A DNA stretch of 64,000 nucleotides from Nematostella vectensis (taxonomy: Eukaryota; Cnidaria; Anthozoa; Actiniaria; Edwardsiidae): the NCBI RefSeq assembly GCF_932526225.1, contig NC_064041.1:13858951-13922950 (forward strand), given 5' to 3'. Under the pieces are notes generated by a model. The model was not told the origin of the DNA, did not search any database, and saw only the letters and a list, made by a program, of their open reading frames with translations. This document shows, in pieces, positions 11,738 to 19,702 of this stretch (within the stretch, counting starts at the first letter, position 1; each line of letters starts with the position of its first letter). Made by a program: the position numbers and the translations under genes.

Positions 11738-12213
11738 TTAAGGGTGATGGGACATATCCCTGAGGGCCGTTGTTAGGAAAACTTTGAGATGCTATAAATC
11801 CGCAAAACATTTGTAAAATGGAATTAATTTAGGCATGGCAACATTGTTTATGAACATCTAAATTTTGATGTGATGTGTGCATGTGATGACGTCACACGTA
11901 TGCGTTTTGGTAAAGAAAATTTTCCCACAAATTTGATTTTTATTTTTCTACTCTGATTTGAATAACTTCTTTAATTTTTCAAATATCGGGAAATCGATAC
12001 GTAGTTTTGTAGACGGCAACGAGGTGGCTATTCTTTGGCTAAAAAAAACGTGACCCGTCAGTTTTCCGATTATATATAAGATTATATATATTGGAAACGC
12101 AAACCGTCGCTAAAAAAAATTCGCGCGCACGTGAATTGCTTTCCCTCCATTCGATTTTCCCGCCTAAAAGTGTGAAGTTCTCGGATGATCGAACGCGCGC
12201 CTAACAACCGAAT
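11738..12213. mobile_element. TTAA-type non-autonomous element, truncated copy
   Basis: It begins TTAAGGGTGATGGGACAT and is colinear with the ends of the larger copy at 42365-44175. Shared blocks include CTGAGGGCCGTTG.TAGGAAA, GAAATCGATACGTAGTTTTG and CGATTTTCCCG.CTAAAAGTG. It lacks the right terminal ATGTCCC block, so only the left end is intact. No coding capacity is seen. Confidence 0.75.
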
Positions 12214-12641
12214 CGCTAAGTGACGAAATATGTTTTTATGTTCCCCCAAAAGTAAAGATAAGTCTAGAACCTTTTTTCTACCGTAAGGAAGACATGTAAG
12301 ACTGATTTACAGCGCGAAAACGTGACACTCTTCACGTCATCGTTTGGAGAAAAGTGGCTGAAATGTTAGACAGAGAATCAGACAGAGAATCAGACAGAGT
12401 CCGCCATTTCATAGTGTATTGTATGTCTGGCTCTTTGAGTTGTCTATTCTTTTGTAGCGTCGCCGAGTGCGATAGACAAATTGTTAGCCCGGCTCTGTTA
12501 TCCTGGGGGTCGTTTCTCAAAAGTCCCAATAAACCCGGAAACCCGAAAAGTCACCCGGTAAGCCCCCGATAAACTTTACGGGTGTTTCTCAAAACGCCCA
12601 CTATTTTCGGGCCCGGAAAAAAAATCCCGGTAACTTACGGG
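12214..12641. other. Non-coding left flank of the virus-like element
   Basis: No gene is seen. The text 12510-12635 contains repeated GTTTCTCAAAA and CCCGG..AACCC motifs that look like part of an older interspersed repeat. TACGGG at 12636-12641 is the proposed left target-site duplication. Confidence 0.4.
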
Positions 12642-13155
12642 GGGGACTGGGGGGTTTCAGTGAAATGAGTGGGGGGCGCGAATCGCCCCTCCGGGCCTCC
12701 CAGCCCCGTCTTAGGCTTGGGAGGCGCCAATCCCCCCTCCGACCCCCCAGCCACATTCCAGGCTGGGGGCTTTCGGTAACACGTTTCGCGTAGACTAACA
12801 GTTGCTGGTTATTGATCTACGTCGGGACCACTTCGCGTAGATGGGTAAATCTACGCAAGACACACTCCGCGTAGATGGGTAATTAGCGATGGTTAGTCTA
12901 TGTCGGGGACGCCAGCGCCTTGTGCTAGGGCCGTGAAAACGAGGAGGGCCGCCAACCTACGGAGCGCGGAACAACCGTTTTTCGGCCGTAAATTTCAAAG
13001 CCGTATAAACCTGAGTTTTACTCGAACACCTCGCTCCCGAAGTCCTCGCGAATTTCTCGCAGCCTCTTTTTCATCTTTTCGCGTGTCTCAAGGGAGGGCC
13101 CTTTCCTGCTTTTTTTCTCACGCGGTGCGAGGCCGTGTCGAGCTCTGATAGCGGA
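12642..13155 (+). repeat. Left terminal inverted repeat of the virus-like element
   Basis: It pairs base by base, with scattered differences, with the reverse complement of 19171-19696. The outer end starts in a G run before ACTGGGG (four to seven Gs depending on the arm). The inner end runs through CTCACGCGGTGCGAGGCC to GATAGCGG near 13148-13155. Confidence 0.9.
12835..12856. promoter_or_regulatory. Subterminal palindrome inside the TIR (candidate protein-binding site)
   Basis: GCGTAGAT and ATCTACGC form perfect 8-bp arms around GGGTAA. The same site appears in the right TIR at about 19480-19501. Nearby GCGTAGATGGGTAA (12870-12883), CGCGTAGAC and GATCTACG repeat the GTAGA core, so 12788-12905 is an iteron-like cluster. 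A role in replication-protein or integrase binding is inference. Confidence 0.5.
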
Positions 13156-13419
13156 CGGTTGTTACTGAAAGTTTCCAGCCAAGCATTTCAGATCTGATTT
13201 CGTGTTTGAGTCGAGCCGCCATCTTGGATAATTGAGCTTGGTACTTCATGACATAAGGTACTTCATGACATAAGGTTTTAAGAACCTTTTGACACGCACT
13301 CTAATGAATAAAGCTGTTATGAAGTATCATGGCTATATTTTTCCAATAATGCAGTTCGAACTCCCAAGGACTTGCAATTAGACATCCGTCTGTCCTGTGG
13401 TATACCGAGCGTTCGAAGG

Positions 13420-13710
13420 ATGAAATGCGGAAAAGATTATTGCGGGTGGCTAAAGGTCGGCCACGCAAACACGTGCGGCCAGAGGTGCATGGACACCTAC
13501 TGCAAGGTGCACCTCCAAAGGCTCCGTAAGGGCAGCCCCCTCCCCGTGCCGTGCAGGATCTGCGGCATAGGGACTCAGTCGGAGACGCGGTTGTGCCGCC
13601 CCTGCGGAGCGAATCGTGAAGGGCAGAGGATGCGTGGCGTCGAGAGGCGCGCTCGGGGATGGTTCGCACTCGTCCTGTCTGACATCGCAGCCCGCGATAC
13701 GGGCGGTTAG
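13420..13710 (+). CDS. Small Cys-rich, probably zinc-binding protein of the virus-like element
   Basis: This is the first gene inside the left TIR, 96 residues from the ATG at 13420. An in-frame ATG at 13372 would add 16 residues, but the Cys pattern starts just after 13420. Cysteines are arranged as pairs and singles (MKCGKDYC, NTCGQRCMDTYC, VPCRICGIG, RLCRPCGA) with one central His (KVHLQRL) and a basic tail (REGQRMRGVERRARG). This suggests one or two metal-binding knuckles and perhaps nucleic-acid binding. I do not recognise the family. It has no internal stops, and its end runs into the 61-bp tandem repeat. Confidence 0.55.
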   Translation: MKCGKDYCGWLKVGHANTCGQRCMDTYCKVHLQRLRKGSPLPVPCRICGIGTQSETRLCRPCGANREGQRMRGVERRARGWFALVLSDIAARDTGG

Positions 13711-13862
13711 AGACTGGGTGGCACAGGCATACCCAAACACTCGTCCCGCCGGCTGTGATACGGGCAATTAGAGACTGGGTGGCACAAGGCGTACCCAAAC
13801 ACTCGTCCCGCCGGTTGTGGTACGGGCAGTTAGAGACTGGGTGGCACAAGGTGTGCCCAAAC
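13694..13862. repeat. Tandem repeat, 61-62 bp unit, ~2.7 copies
   Basis: GATACGGGC.GTTAGAGACTG, GGTGGCACA.GG and CCCAAACACTCGTCCCGCCG repeat at 13697, 13758 and 13820. The last unit ends at the ATG of the next gene (13863), so the repeat occupies the whole spacer between two element genes. Confidence 0.9.
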
Positions 13863-14924
13863 ATGGACGCTTACATAGAGGAGGTTCTCAATAGCATGCG
13901 TGGCAAAGAGGCGCCCGCCGTACTGGCAGGGCTGGTCCAGAACATCCTGGACGAGGACATCCCCGACGATGTCAAACACAAGCTGCTTAAGCCGCTCGTG
14001 CCGGCGAGCTCGCGGCCAGAGGAAGTCTGGCGCGAGTTCGACCCATTGCTGCTGGAACGGCGGCAAGAGGGCCCAGAGGGCTTAGACCCCGAGGGGTACT
14101 ATTCTCTTTTCGTCGGCGGCGACCATCTTCGGTTCCCAAGCGTGGATGCCACTATACGGGGCCAAGACATAAGCGCCGGTGTTTACCAGGAGATACGAGA
14201 TCTTGGTGGAGCAGGTGTCATTGCTCTAAAGCCGGTTATGTGGGGGCCTGATATTAATGACGACGGCTCGGTGTGGTGGGTCTCGCACGAGCGAGAGTCT
14301 CTGAGGGCAAACGCAGTGCTGCCGCTGGTGCTCGAGATGGTAGACCCCGACCGGCGTTACGGACTCTTCACGGTCGTTGGTAAGGCCCCCGCAGAGCCAT
14401 TGGCGCCGATCACGGAGGAGGAAGGGCGCTCGGAGCACAAGATTGGTGGGTCGTTAGTCAAAAGAGGGGACCAAATCGCAGTCGGCGCCCTGGAAGGCAT
14501 CGATGCGGGCATTTGGGAGAAAGGGCGAGAGTACCTCGTCTACGTGAGATACGAGCTTCGCCCTCTACCTGAGCAAAATGGGGAGCCTGGGCCAATGTTT
14601 GAGCGTGGGGCGCAGCCCCTGGCTGAAGACCCTGTTTGGCACGCCGTCGATTGTAACGCGAACGCTCTTGATGTCGGGGTACACGAACTTCTCAGAGTCG
14701 CGAGCCCCTGCCGTGTATGGCTCCACAAAGAGGAGCAACAGGCCACTTATAGACCTTCGCGGCAGGTTGACACTCTCGTTGATTATGCTGTCCGTCCCTT
14801 TACTAATCACGAAGGTCTTGTGAAGGTTCACTTGCTCGTAGAAGAACGTTGTGCCATTTTGGTAGGCGGCGGCTGCAGACCGGGCGAGGTTGTCGTCCCT
14901 CAGGCTTTCGTATTCCAGCTCTAG
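13863..14924 (+). CDS. Uncharacterised protein of the virus-like element; frame runs through antisense of the capsid gene
   Basis: I chose ATG 13863 (MDAYIEEVLN) because everything upstream in the frame is tandem repeat. About the first 235-240 residues read like a genuine protein: an acidic helical start (VQNILDEDIPDDVKHKLLK), then a beta-rich region (GYYSLFVGGDHLRF, GPDINDDGSVWWVSHE, RRYGLFTVVGKAP, EKGREYLVYVRYELRPL). After about 14570 the frame continues for ~115 codons antisense to the major capsid gene, where the residues look like a shadow. The simplest reading is that a deletion removed the true end of this gene together with the end of the convergent capsid gene. The function is unknown to me. 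Confidence 0.5.
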   Translation: MDAYIEEVLNSMRGKEAPAVLAGLVQNILDEDIPDDVKHKLLKPLVPASSRPEEVWREFDPLLLERRQEGPEGLDPEGYYSLFVGGDHLRFPSVDATIRGQDISAGVYQEIRDLGGAGVIALKPVMWGPDINDDGSVWWVSHERESLRANAVLPLVLEMVDPDRRYGLFTVVGKAPAEPLAPITEEEGRSEHKIGGSLVKRGDQIAVGALEGIDAGIWEKGREYLVYVRYELRPLPEQNGEPGPMFERGAQPLAEDPVWHAVDCNANALDVGVHELLRVASPCRVWLHKEEQQATYRPSRQVDTLVDYAVRPFTNHEGLVKVHLLVEERCAILVGGGCRPGEVVVPQAFVFQL

Positions 14925-15546
14925 ATTTTTGATGCCGTAGGATAATTTGGTAGCATCGCTTCCGACTACTACCTGGTCAACCGTTGCGAACGTGATCTCG
15001 AAGAGCAGCGCCTCGGAGAACGCCCTTGGGTACAGTACGCCGTGGTCCGTCAGCAGAGAATGGTCTAGCGGGATGGTGTACCTCGACCCGTGGGCGGCGT
15101 TTAGAGCGTTCTCCTTGGCGTCACTAGTCGCTTTATCGCCAGCCTTGGAGCGAAGCTTGCGCATGTTTTCTGACTGTATGCCCTGCTCCAGGTCTCTCGA
15201 CCTTGGAAAGGTAAAGCTCCTCATACGTCTTGAAGACGTCGTAGCGGTTGGTGTCCTGGAGCGTTTCTCCTGCAAACGTGATTTTCAGGCGGCTCACGAG
15301 ATTTCGGCCGACGTTGTTCACGACGGTATTATTTGCATGGCCTGAGATGGAGAGATCGAGACCGACCCTCAAGGAGCCAGGCACGAGCGTGACGCCTTCC
15401 GATAGCTTTGGGACCGCCACATATAGCGTCTCGCCTGGGGAGGCCGTCGACGGGTTGAGAGTGACCCGGTGAACAGTTCTCTCGGCTTTCAACCCCAGAG
15501 GAGTTCTGGGTGTTCGTTGGGGGTCAAGTTTATCGCTGACTGACAT
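14565..15546 (-). pseudogene. Double jelly-roll-type major capsid protein, frameshifted and C-terminally truncated
   Basis: The start is ATG 15546 (MSVSDKLDPQ). The first frame (15546 to about 15205) contains GETLYVAVPKLSEGVTLVPG and RLKITFAGETLQDTNRYDVF. A frameshift near 15200-15215 moves the continuation into the frame that ends at 14565. That part contains NALNAAHGSRYTIPLDHSLL, TDHGVLYPRAFSEALLFEIT, ISGLLLLFVEPYTAGARDSE and KSVRVTIDG. I recognise this as the major capsid protein family found in endogenous virus-like elements of corals and sea anemones. As I recall the family, about a further hundred residues should follow; here the reading ends with a short aberrant tail, so the C-terminus is deleted. 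It is convergent with the gene at 13863. Confidence 0.7.
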
Positions 15547-15678
15547 TACGTATTACGTATATTACGTATACTATATATCGTATACGTATGTATACATAAA
15601 GTACGAAGCCGCGTGGCTATGGTGCGGACTGTTAGACATAAATCTAATATAACATAGCACGAGTTATGCGCACGCATC
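15547..15678. promoter_or_regulatory. AT-rich divergent promoter region between capsid and membrane-protein genes
   Basis: In a GC-rich element, 15547-15600 is almost purely alternating TACGTAT, ATATAC and TATATA text with nested palindromes. It lies between the starts of the minus-strand capsid gene (15546) and the plus-strand gene at 15679. A bidirectional TATA-type promoter is the natural reading; this is inference from position and composition. Confidence 0.5.
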
Positions 15679-16622
15679 ATGGGTGATGTTGACGTTGACA
15701 TTGACGATACCTTGCCGGGTGCGTCCGCCGATCGCGGAGCGGGGGACGACGAGACGGCGCCCCTTACCCCATTTGACCCCGACGATGGGGAGTCGATCCC
15801 AATGACGAGCACGTCATCGCGTATGCATGCTGCGCATAGCATGGCTACGCGAAGCGCAACGCAAACGACCGCTGAAACCTCGTTCACCACAGAGGGTGCA
15901 GCGACAAGACTCGGTCTCCAGTCCCTCAGGGAGAAATACCCAGACCTTAACGAGAATCTGATACGGTTCCAGTCAGACCAGAGGGTGAAGACGCTAATAC
16001 GGGTTCGTAATCTCGGCAAAGGGGGTTGGACTGAACCAAGACAGCTGTTCAATGAGGACGGGAGCGTTCGACAGGACGTTGCAAAGCTGAAAGGCTTCAA
16101 GCTGGCGATGGGGTCCGTGGCAGAGATAGACGCGGTCATCCAGGAAAACACGGAACGAGTCCAAGAGCTGCAAGGGGTGGTAGCCGCAGACAGGGAGACC
16201 ATCGACGACCCTAACACGTCAGAGAGTCGCCGCCAAGAGGCCCGTGAGCGCAGCGAGGAGAGGCTGTCCGAGATCGACGAACTAGAACGCGAAAACCGAG
16301 AGCTCGAGAACCAAAAGCCGCTAAGAGAGCACATCAAAGCCATCTTCAAAAAGTACAGCTTTACCGTCACCGCTATCGGGTTGGCCGTGGCGACGACGAT
16401 CGCGGCCATTGTGACGTCGCTCGGCAAGTCGCTCTCCTCCGTGGCCAGAGGGGTCGGTAACGGGCTTAAGGACATCGGGAAAAAGCTAGGCGAGCTTCGC
16501 CCTGGGCTAGTAGGCAGCATCGCGAAGCGGTGAAATTCCTTGGCGAAAATGCGTGGCTGCTCATTCTAGCCGTAGCCGCGTTCTTGGTTCATCGAATGCA
16601 AAGCAGTCATCGGAACAAGTAA
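15679..16622 (+). pseudogene. Coiled-coil membrane protein of the virus-like element, frameshifted near its end
   Basis: The open frame 15679-16533 (284 residues) starts MGDVDVDIDDTLPG with an acidic, Ser/Thr-rich N-terminus. It then has a charged region (GLQSLREKYPDLNENLIRFQ), a long heptad-rich coiled coil (about residues 150-215, ending RLSEIDELERENRELENQK), a hydrophobic segment (FTVTAIGLAVATTIAAIV, about 232-249) and an amphipathic Gly/Lys helix (GVGNGLKDIGKKLGELRPGL). The stop at 16531 follows directly, but the next frame carries a second hydrophobic helix (AWLLILAVAAFLV) and stops at 16620-16622. The ancestral protein therefore probably had two membrane segments, and this copy has a one-base frameshift near 16525. 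It may be a capsid-internal membrane-active protein, but that is only a suggestion. Confidence 0.6.
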
Positions 16623-17942
16623 TACGCCGCGGCCACCGCGAGTGCCGACAACTGCGTGCACTGCACTGCGTGCATGCCCTCTGCGTTCACTTTCGCAGGG
16701 GCGGAAGCCTCGCTTCGCCGCCGGGACGGCAAGCGGTCGATCCCAGGGTCAGTCGCGTGTTGCACCCTAGGATGCCCACCGGCCATGTTATGAGCACCGA
16801 CTGGCTTTGTCTCGGTGTTGATCGCGTTTGCGCCGAGCGTCATGGAGTCTGTGGCTTTCTGCAGCTTATTGTTGTAGCCCACGACGCTTTGCGTGTTTAT
16901 CACCAGATCGCTCGGCATCAGCCACACTCCTGGTGCGACCGCAAGGCTCAGTCTCACCTTGGCCTCCTGCACGGCTAACTGGTACCTTTGCACGCTTTGA
17001 GCGATGTCGTTTTCTATGATCGCGTCTTCAAGCAGCTTCGTGAACTCCGCCTGCGCCTCAATGGCCGGCCCACCGGCCCCCGCGATAGAGGAACGGACGT
17101 TTACCTGCGCGCCAAGCACTGTGTAGACGAACGCCTCGACCGAGCGATCGAGTCTTCCTAGCCCTGCTTTTGTCAGCCCCTCACCTTTGGGAGGCGCAAA
17201 CCAGCTATATTGCACGCCCCCGTGGTCGTCGTTGCGTATGTAACCCACCTGCTTTCCACTATTGTACGTCCCACCTCCGTCGCTAAACAGATTGAGGTGG
17301 CTCGGGTACTCGTCCGCCGCCGTGTCGTAGCCACGGATCACGTGCACGTTGCGATACCCCTCCCCCGGGTAGAACACAAACACATCGCCTAGCCCGTGAT
17401 TCCGCCCGCCTTTCCATCGGAAGTCCGGCTTACGCGGCAAACCGAACTCTATACATAGACGCTCGAAAGCGGCCTTCTTTTTGGGGTTACCTTTTTGCGT
17501 GAACGGGCTGCCGCCAGGCAGGCCACCGGCGAGACTTTTTGGTGGACTTGTGCGTGACTACTGTCTCTTTGAATATGACTCGGACCCTAGTCGTGAATGA
17601 TTTGTCCTCAGCCACGTGTATCTCTAGCTGCGTGAGTAGTAGGGTGATGTCTGAGGCCGTGCTCTCCACGGGGGTCGCGGGCACGGCGTAGAGCAACTTT
17701 TGCGCGAGGGTTAGAGACCTAGGGAAACCGGGTTTTGCGCGTTTGACTTGTTCGGCTATAGCGTCTTTGATATGTTCGGCTATAGAGGCTCCCGTCGCAA
17801 CTGCCGCCTTCTTCGTCTCCTCCTCCTCCCGTCGGGGAATCGCCTCCTCGTTCAGCATCCGCCAGCCTTCCCAATGCATGCTCAGCCCTACACGAAGGCG
17901 GGCTATGTTCAACACAATGGTGGTCCTACATGCTGCGTTCAC
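16607..17942 (-). pseudogene. Uncharacterised ~445-residue protein of the virus-like element, one frameshift
   Basis: The first frame (17942 to about 17530) begins MNAACRTTIVLNIARL and includes HWEGWRMLNEEA and KPGFPRSLTLAQKLLYAVPA. Near 17525-17535 the reading shifts, and the remainder (to 16607) contains GNPKKKAAFERLCIEFGLP, GDVFVFYPGEGYRNVHVIRG, SHLNLFSDGGG, GGVQYSWFAPPKGEGL, VYTVLGAQVNV and a hydrophobic C-terminus (ALAVAAAYYLF). Basic stretches and beta-rich blocks suggest a structural protein. I have seen related sequences only as unnamed cnidarian proteins and cannot assign a function. The first 38 nt overlap the divergent gene starting at 17905. Confidence 0.55.
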
Positions 17943-18609
17943 CGAAGGCGAACTGACGCTCTTCTTCGAGCAGCCGATAAGGCGCCCACGCTTTGTGGCG
18001 CTCCAGCAGTGCTCGCTGTTTAACAGCTGGTATAATCTCGAGCGGGAGCATTAGATAACGACCATATCCTCCCTACCGCCCATCGCTACTCTACCAGCCG
18101 GGCACCACACGGCCGAATCCATCGTGGAAACGATCAACCGCGCTGAAAGCAAGATTCTGACCGCGAAGCTGGACCCCTCCCACCGGGAAGATCGCGCTCA
18201 TGTCCAAAGGCGTTGCGTTCCTGAACCCCGAGCTTTGCGCACTATTTGGCCTAGAGGCTAAAGACGACCAGTTGGGGGGGGGGGGGGGGGGGGGGCGGGG
18301 CCTCGCACTTCCTTTGGGGGGGCCCCACTTAAGGTGACCTTGCCGAAAATAGAGGCCCTCTACATCTTCTGCGATATCGAAGACCGCACGCAGTGCCTTG
18401 CCTTAGACGAGCATTCAAACGTTCTCGACTTCCTAGAAACCCGCGGGAGGCCGCACGAGAAAGTCGTCTATGGGCCCGACATCCCCGTTTGTGTCGCAGC
18501 ATCTTCCTCTGAGTTTGTCTCGAGTATCCAAATATGGATCAGGGATGACCGCGGTAGACGGGTGGACTTTAAGGGCAAGCCTGTTCGCCTCGTATTAGAG
18601 CTAACCTAG
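17905..18609 (+). pseudogene. Penton/minor-capsid-like protein, multiply disrupted
   Basis: The start ATG 17905 gives MFNTMVVLHAAFTEGELTLF, then QPIRRPRFVALQQCSLFNSW. An in-frame TAG at 18052-18054 interrupts it, and the same frame then reads LPAGHHTAESIVETINRAES. A frameshift near 18185 leads to KGVAFLNPELCALFGLEAK. A G run (18276-18296) and another frameshift precede the last piece (18334-18609), which contains EALYIFCDIEDRTQ, SSEFVSSIQIWIRDDRGRRV and PVRLVLELT. The order PG-x-Y/H helix, 'LFG' block, 'YxxCDI' block and 'I-x-I-RDD-G-x-V-x-F' block resembles single jelly-roll minor capsid (penton) proteins of Polinton/adintovirus-type elements. Assignment is by pattern, without a search. Confidence 0.55.
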
Positions 18610-18625
18610 GTCTGACATAACATGC

Positions 18626-19207
18626 ATGGCAAACAGCGACGTTAGCAGCGGTGCCATATACCCCTCGCTTCCCAGCGTCTGCCCCCCAATTTGCCCGCAA
18701 ACGCACACGACGCCTACCGCTCCGGCAAGCATCGGCGGCGACGTGCAAAGCTTCCGACTCCAGAAAATATGTGACACTCAGGCGGTTCTAGACAACGAAA
18801 TAACGCATCATCGACAGGTGCGGAAGAAGTATAAGCGCGCCTTTGCCTTTACCCATGCTGTGTCTGTAGCATCCGGCATCGCTGCAGGGGCGCTTTCCAG
18901 CGCCGGGGTGGGGGTCTCTTTGAGTGGGATAGGGGTTCTGATCGGCGGTCCGCTGGCAGGGGTCGCTGGGCTGGTCGGTGTCGTGGGCGCGGGGGTAGTC
19001 TCTAGGGGTCTTACGAGCAAGGTGGCTAAACACGAACACACGATGGTTTTAGCGGAGAGTAAGAAAAACTCGATCAGCGAGCTGGTCTCTAAGGCTCTGC
19101 AGGACGGGCATATCTCAGACGAAGAGTTTCGGCTGATACTTCAGGAACAAGAGAGATACTACGCGCTCAAGGCCGCTATCAGCTCGACACGGCCTCGCAC
19201 CGCGTGA
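18626..19207 (+). CDS. Glycine-rich membrane-associated protein of the virus-like element (intact)
   Basis: 193 residues with no breaks. It has a Pro/Thr-rich N-terminus (about 1-40) and a basic helical region (HHRQVRKKYKRAFAFTHAVS). A long Gly/Ala/Val hydrophobic stretch (about 80-130; SVASGIAAGALSSAGVGV, LIGGPLAGVAGLVGVVGAGV) follows, then KHEHTMVLAESKKNSISELV, and a C-terminal helical domain (DGHISDEEFRLILQEQERYY). Similar proteins recur in cnidarian virus-like elements as far as I recall, but they have no assigned role; a viral membrane or lysis-type protein is conceivable. The start is 16 bp after the upstream gene. The last 12 codons and the stop lie inside the right TIR. Confidence 0.6.
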   Translation: MANSDVSSGAIYPSLPSVCPPICPQTHTTPTAPASIGGDVQSFRLQKICDTQAVLDNEITHHRQVRKKYKRAFAFTHAVSVASGIAAGALSSAGVGVSLSGIGVLIGGPLAGVAGLVGVVGAGVVSRGLTSKVAKHEHTMVLAESKKNSISELVSKALQDGHISDEEFRLILQEQERYYALKAAISSTRPRTA

Positions 19208-19696
19208 GAAGAAAAGCAGGAAAGGGCCCTCCCTGGAGACACGCGAAAAGATGAAAAGAGGCTGCGAGAAATTCGCGAGGACTTCGGGAGCGAGGTGTTC
19301 GAGTAAAACTCAGGTTTAAACGCCACGCCAGCGGCTTTGAAATTTACGGCCGAAAAACGGTTGTTTCGCGCTCCGTAGGTTGGCGGCCCTCCTCGTTTTC
19401 ACGGCCCTAGCACAAGGCGCTGGCGTCCCCGACATAGACTAACCATCGCTAATTACCCATCTACGTGGAATGTGTTTTGCGTAGATTTACCCATCTACGC
19501 GAAGTGGTCCCGACGTAGATCAATAACCAGCAACTGTTAGTCTACGCGAAACGTGTCACCGAAAGCCCCCAGCCTGGAATGGGGATGGGGGCTCGGAGGG
19601 GGGATTCGCGCCTCCCAAGCCTAAGACGGGGCTGGGAGGCCCGGAGCGGCGATTCGCGCCCCCTACTCATTTCACTGAAAACCCCCAGTCCCCCCC
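19171..19696 (-). repeat. Right terminal inverted repeat of the virus-like element
   Basis: It is the reverse complement of 12642-13155. It contains the last ~12 codons and stop of the membrane-protein gene at 18626-19207. It ends in CCAGTCCCCCCC before the TACGGG direct repeat. Confidence 0.9.
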
Positions 19697-19702
19697 TACG
19701 GG

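Larger units (their letters stand above)
12642..19696. mobile_element. Defective capsid-bearing TIR element (Polinton/adintovirus-like)
   Basis: A sharply GC-rich block is bounded by ~515-bp terminal inverted repeats (12642-13155 and 19171-19696). It is flanked by TACGGG on both sides (12636-12641 and 19697-19702), which fits the 6-bp target duplications of Polinton-type elements. Inside, seven densely packed genes lie on both strands: a Cys-rich protein, an unknown, a major capsid protein (minus), a coiled-coil/membrane protein, an unknown (minus), a penton-like protein, and a glycine-rich membrane protein. I found no family-B polymerase, retroviral-type integrase, packaging ATPase or maturation protease in the 6 kb between the TIRs. 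Most genes carry at least one frameshift, stop or deletion. The family call is inference from the gene set, TIRs and target duplication. Confidence 0.8.

Noticed and set aside
10156-11810. Three ~490-codon minus-strand reading frames rich in ALLFRRRCVPTQPFTS-type repeats
   Set aside because: They are the 57-bp minisatellite read in three frames. The frames exchange the same peptide at each 58-bp unit, and there is no start, domain or flanking gene structure.
13301-13864. 187-codon minus-strand frame containing 'RDECLGTPCATQSLIAR' repeats
   Set aside because: Produced by the 61-bp tandem repeat and the antisense of the Cys-rich gene.
15546-16520. 324-codon minus-strand frame opposite the coiled-coil membrane protein
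   Set aside because: Ser/Arg/Leu-rich shadow of the GC-rich plus-strand gene, and it overlaps the AT-rich divergent promoter. The plus-strand reading has coherent coiled-coil and membrane features.
12642-19696. Bacterial or phage contamination
   Set aside because: Gene density and GC content are unlike the host, but TIRs, a flanking direct repeat, inactivating lesions and uninterrupted host-type flanks argue for genomic integration.
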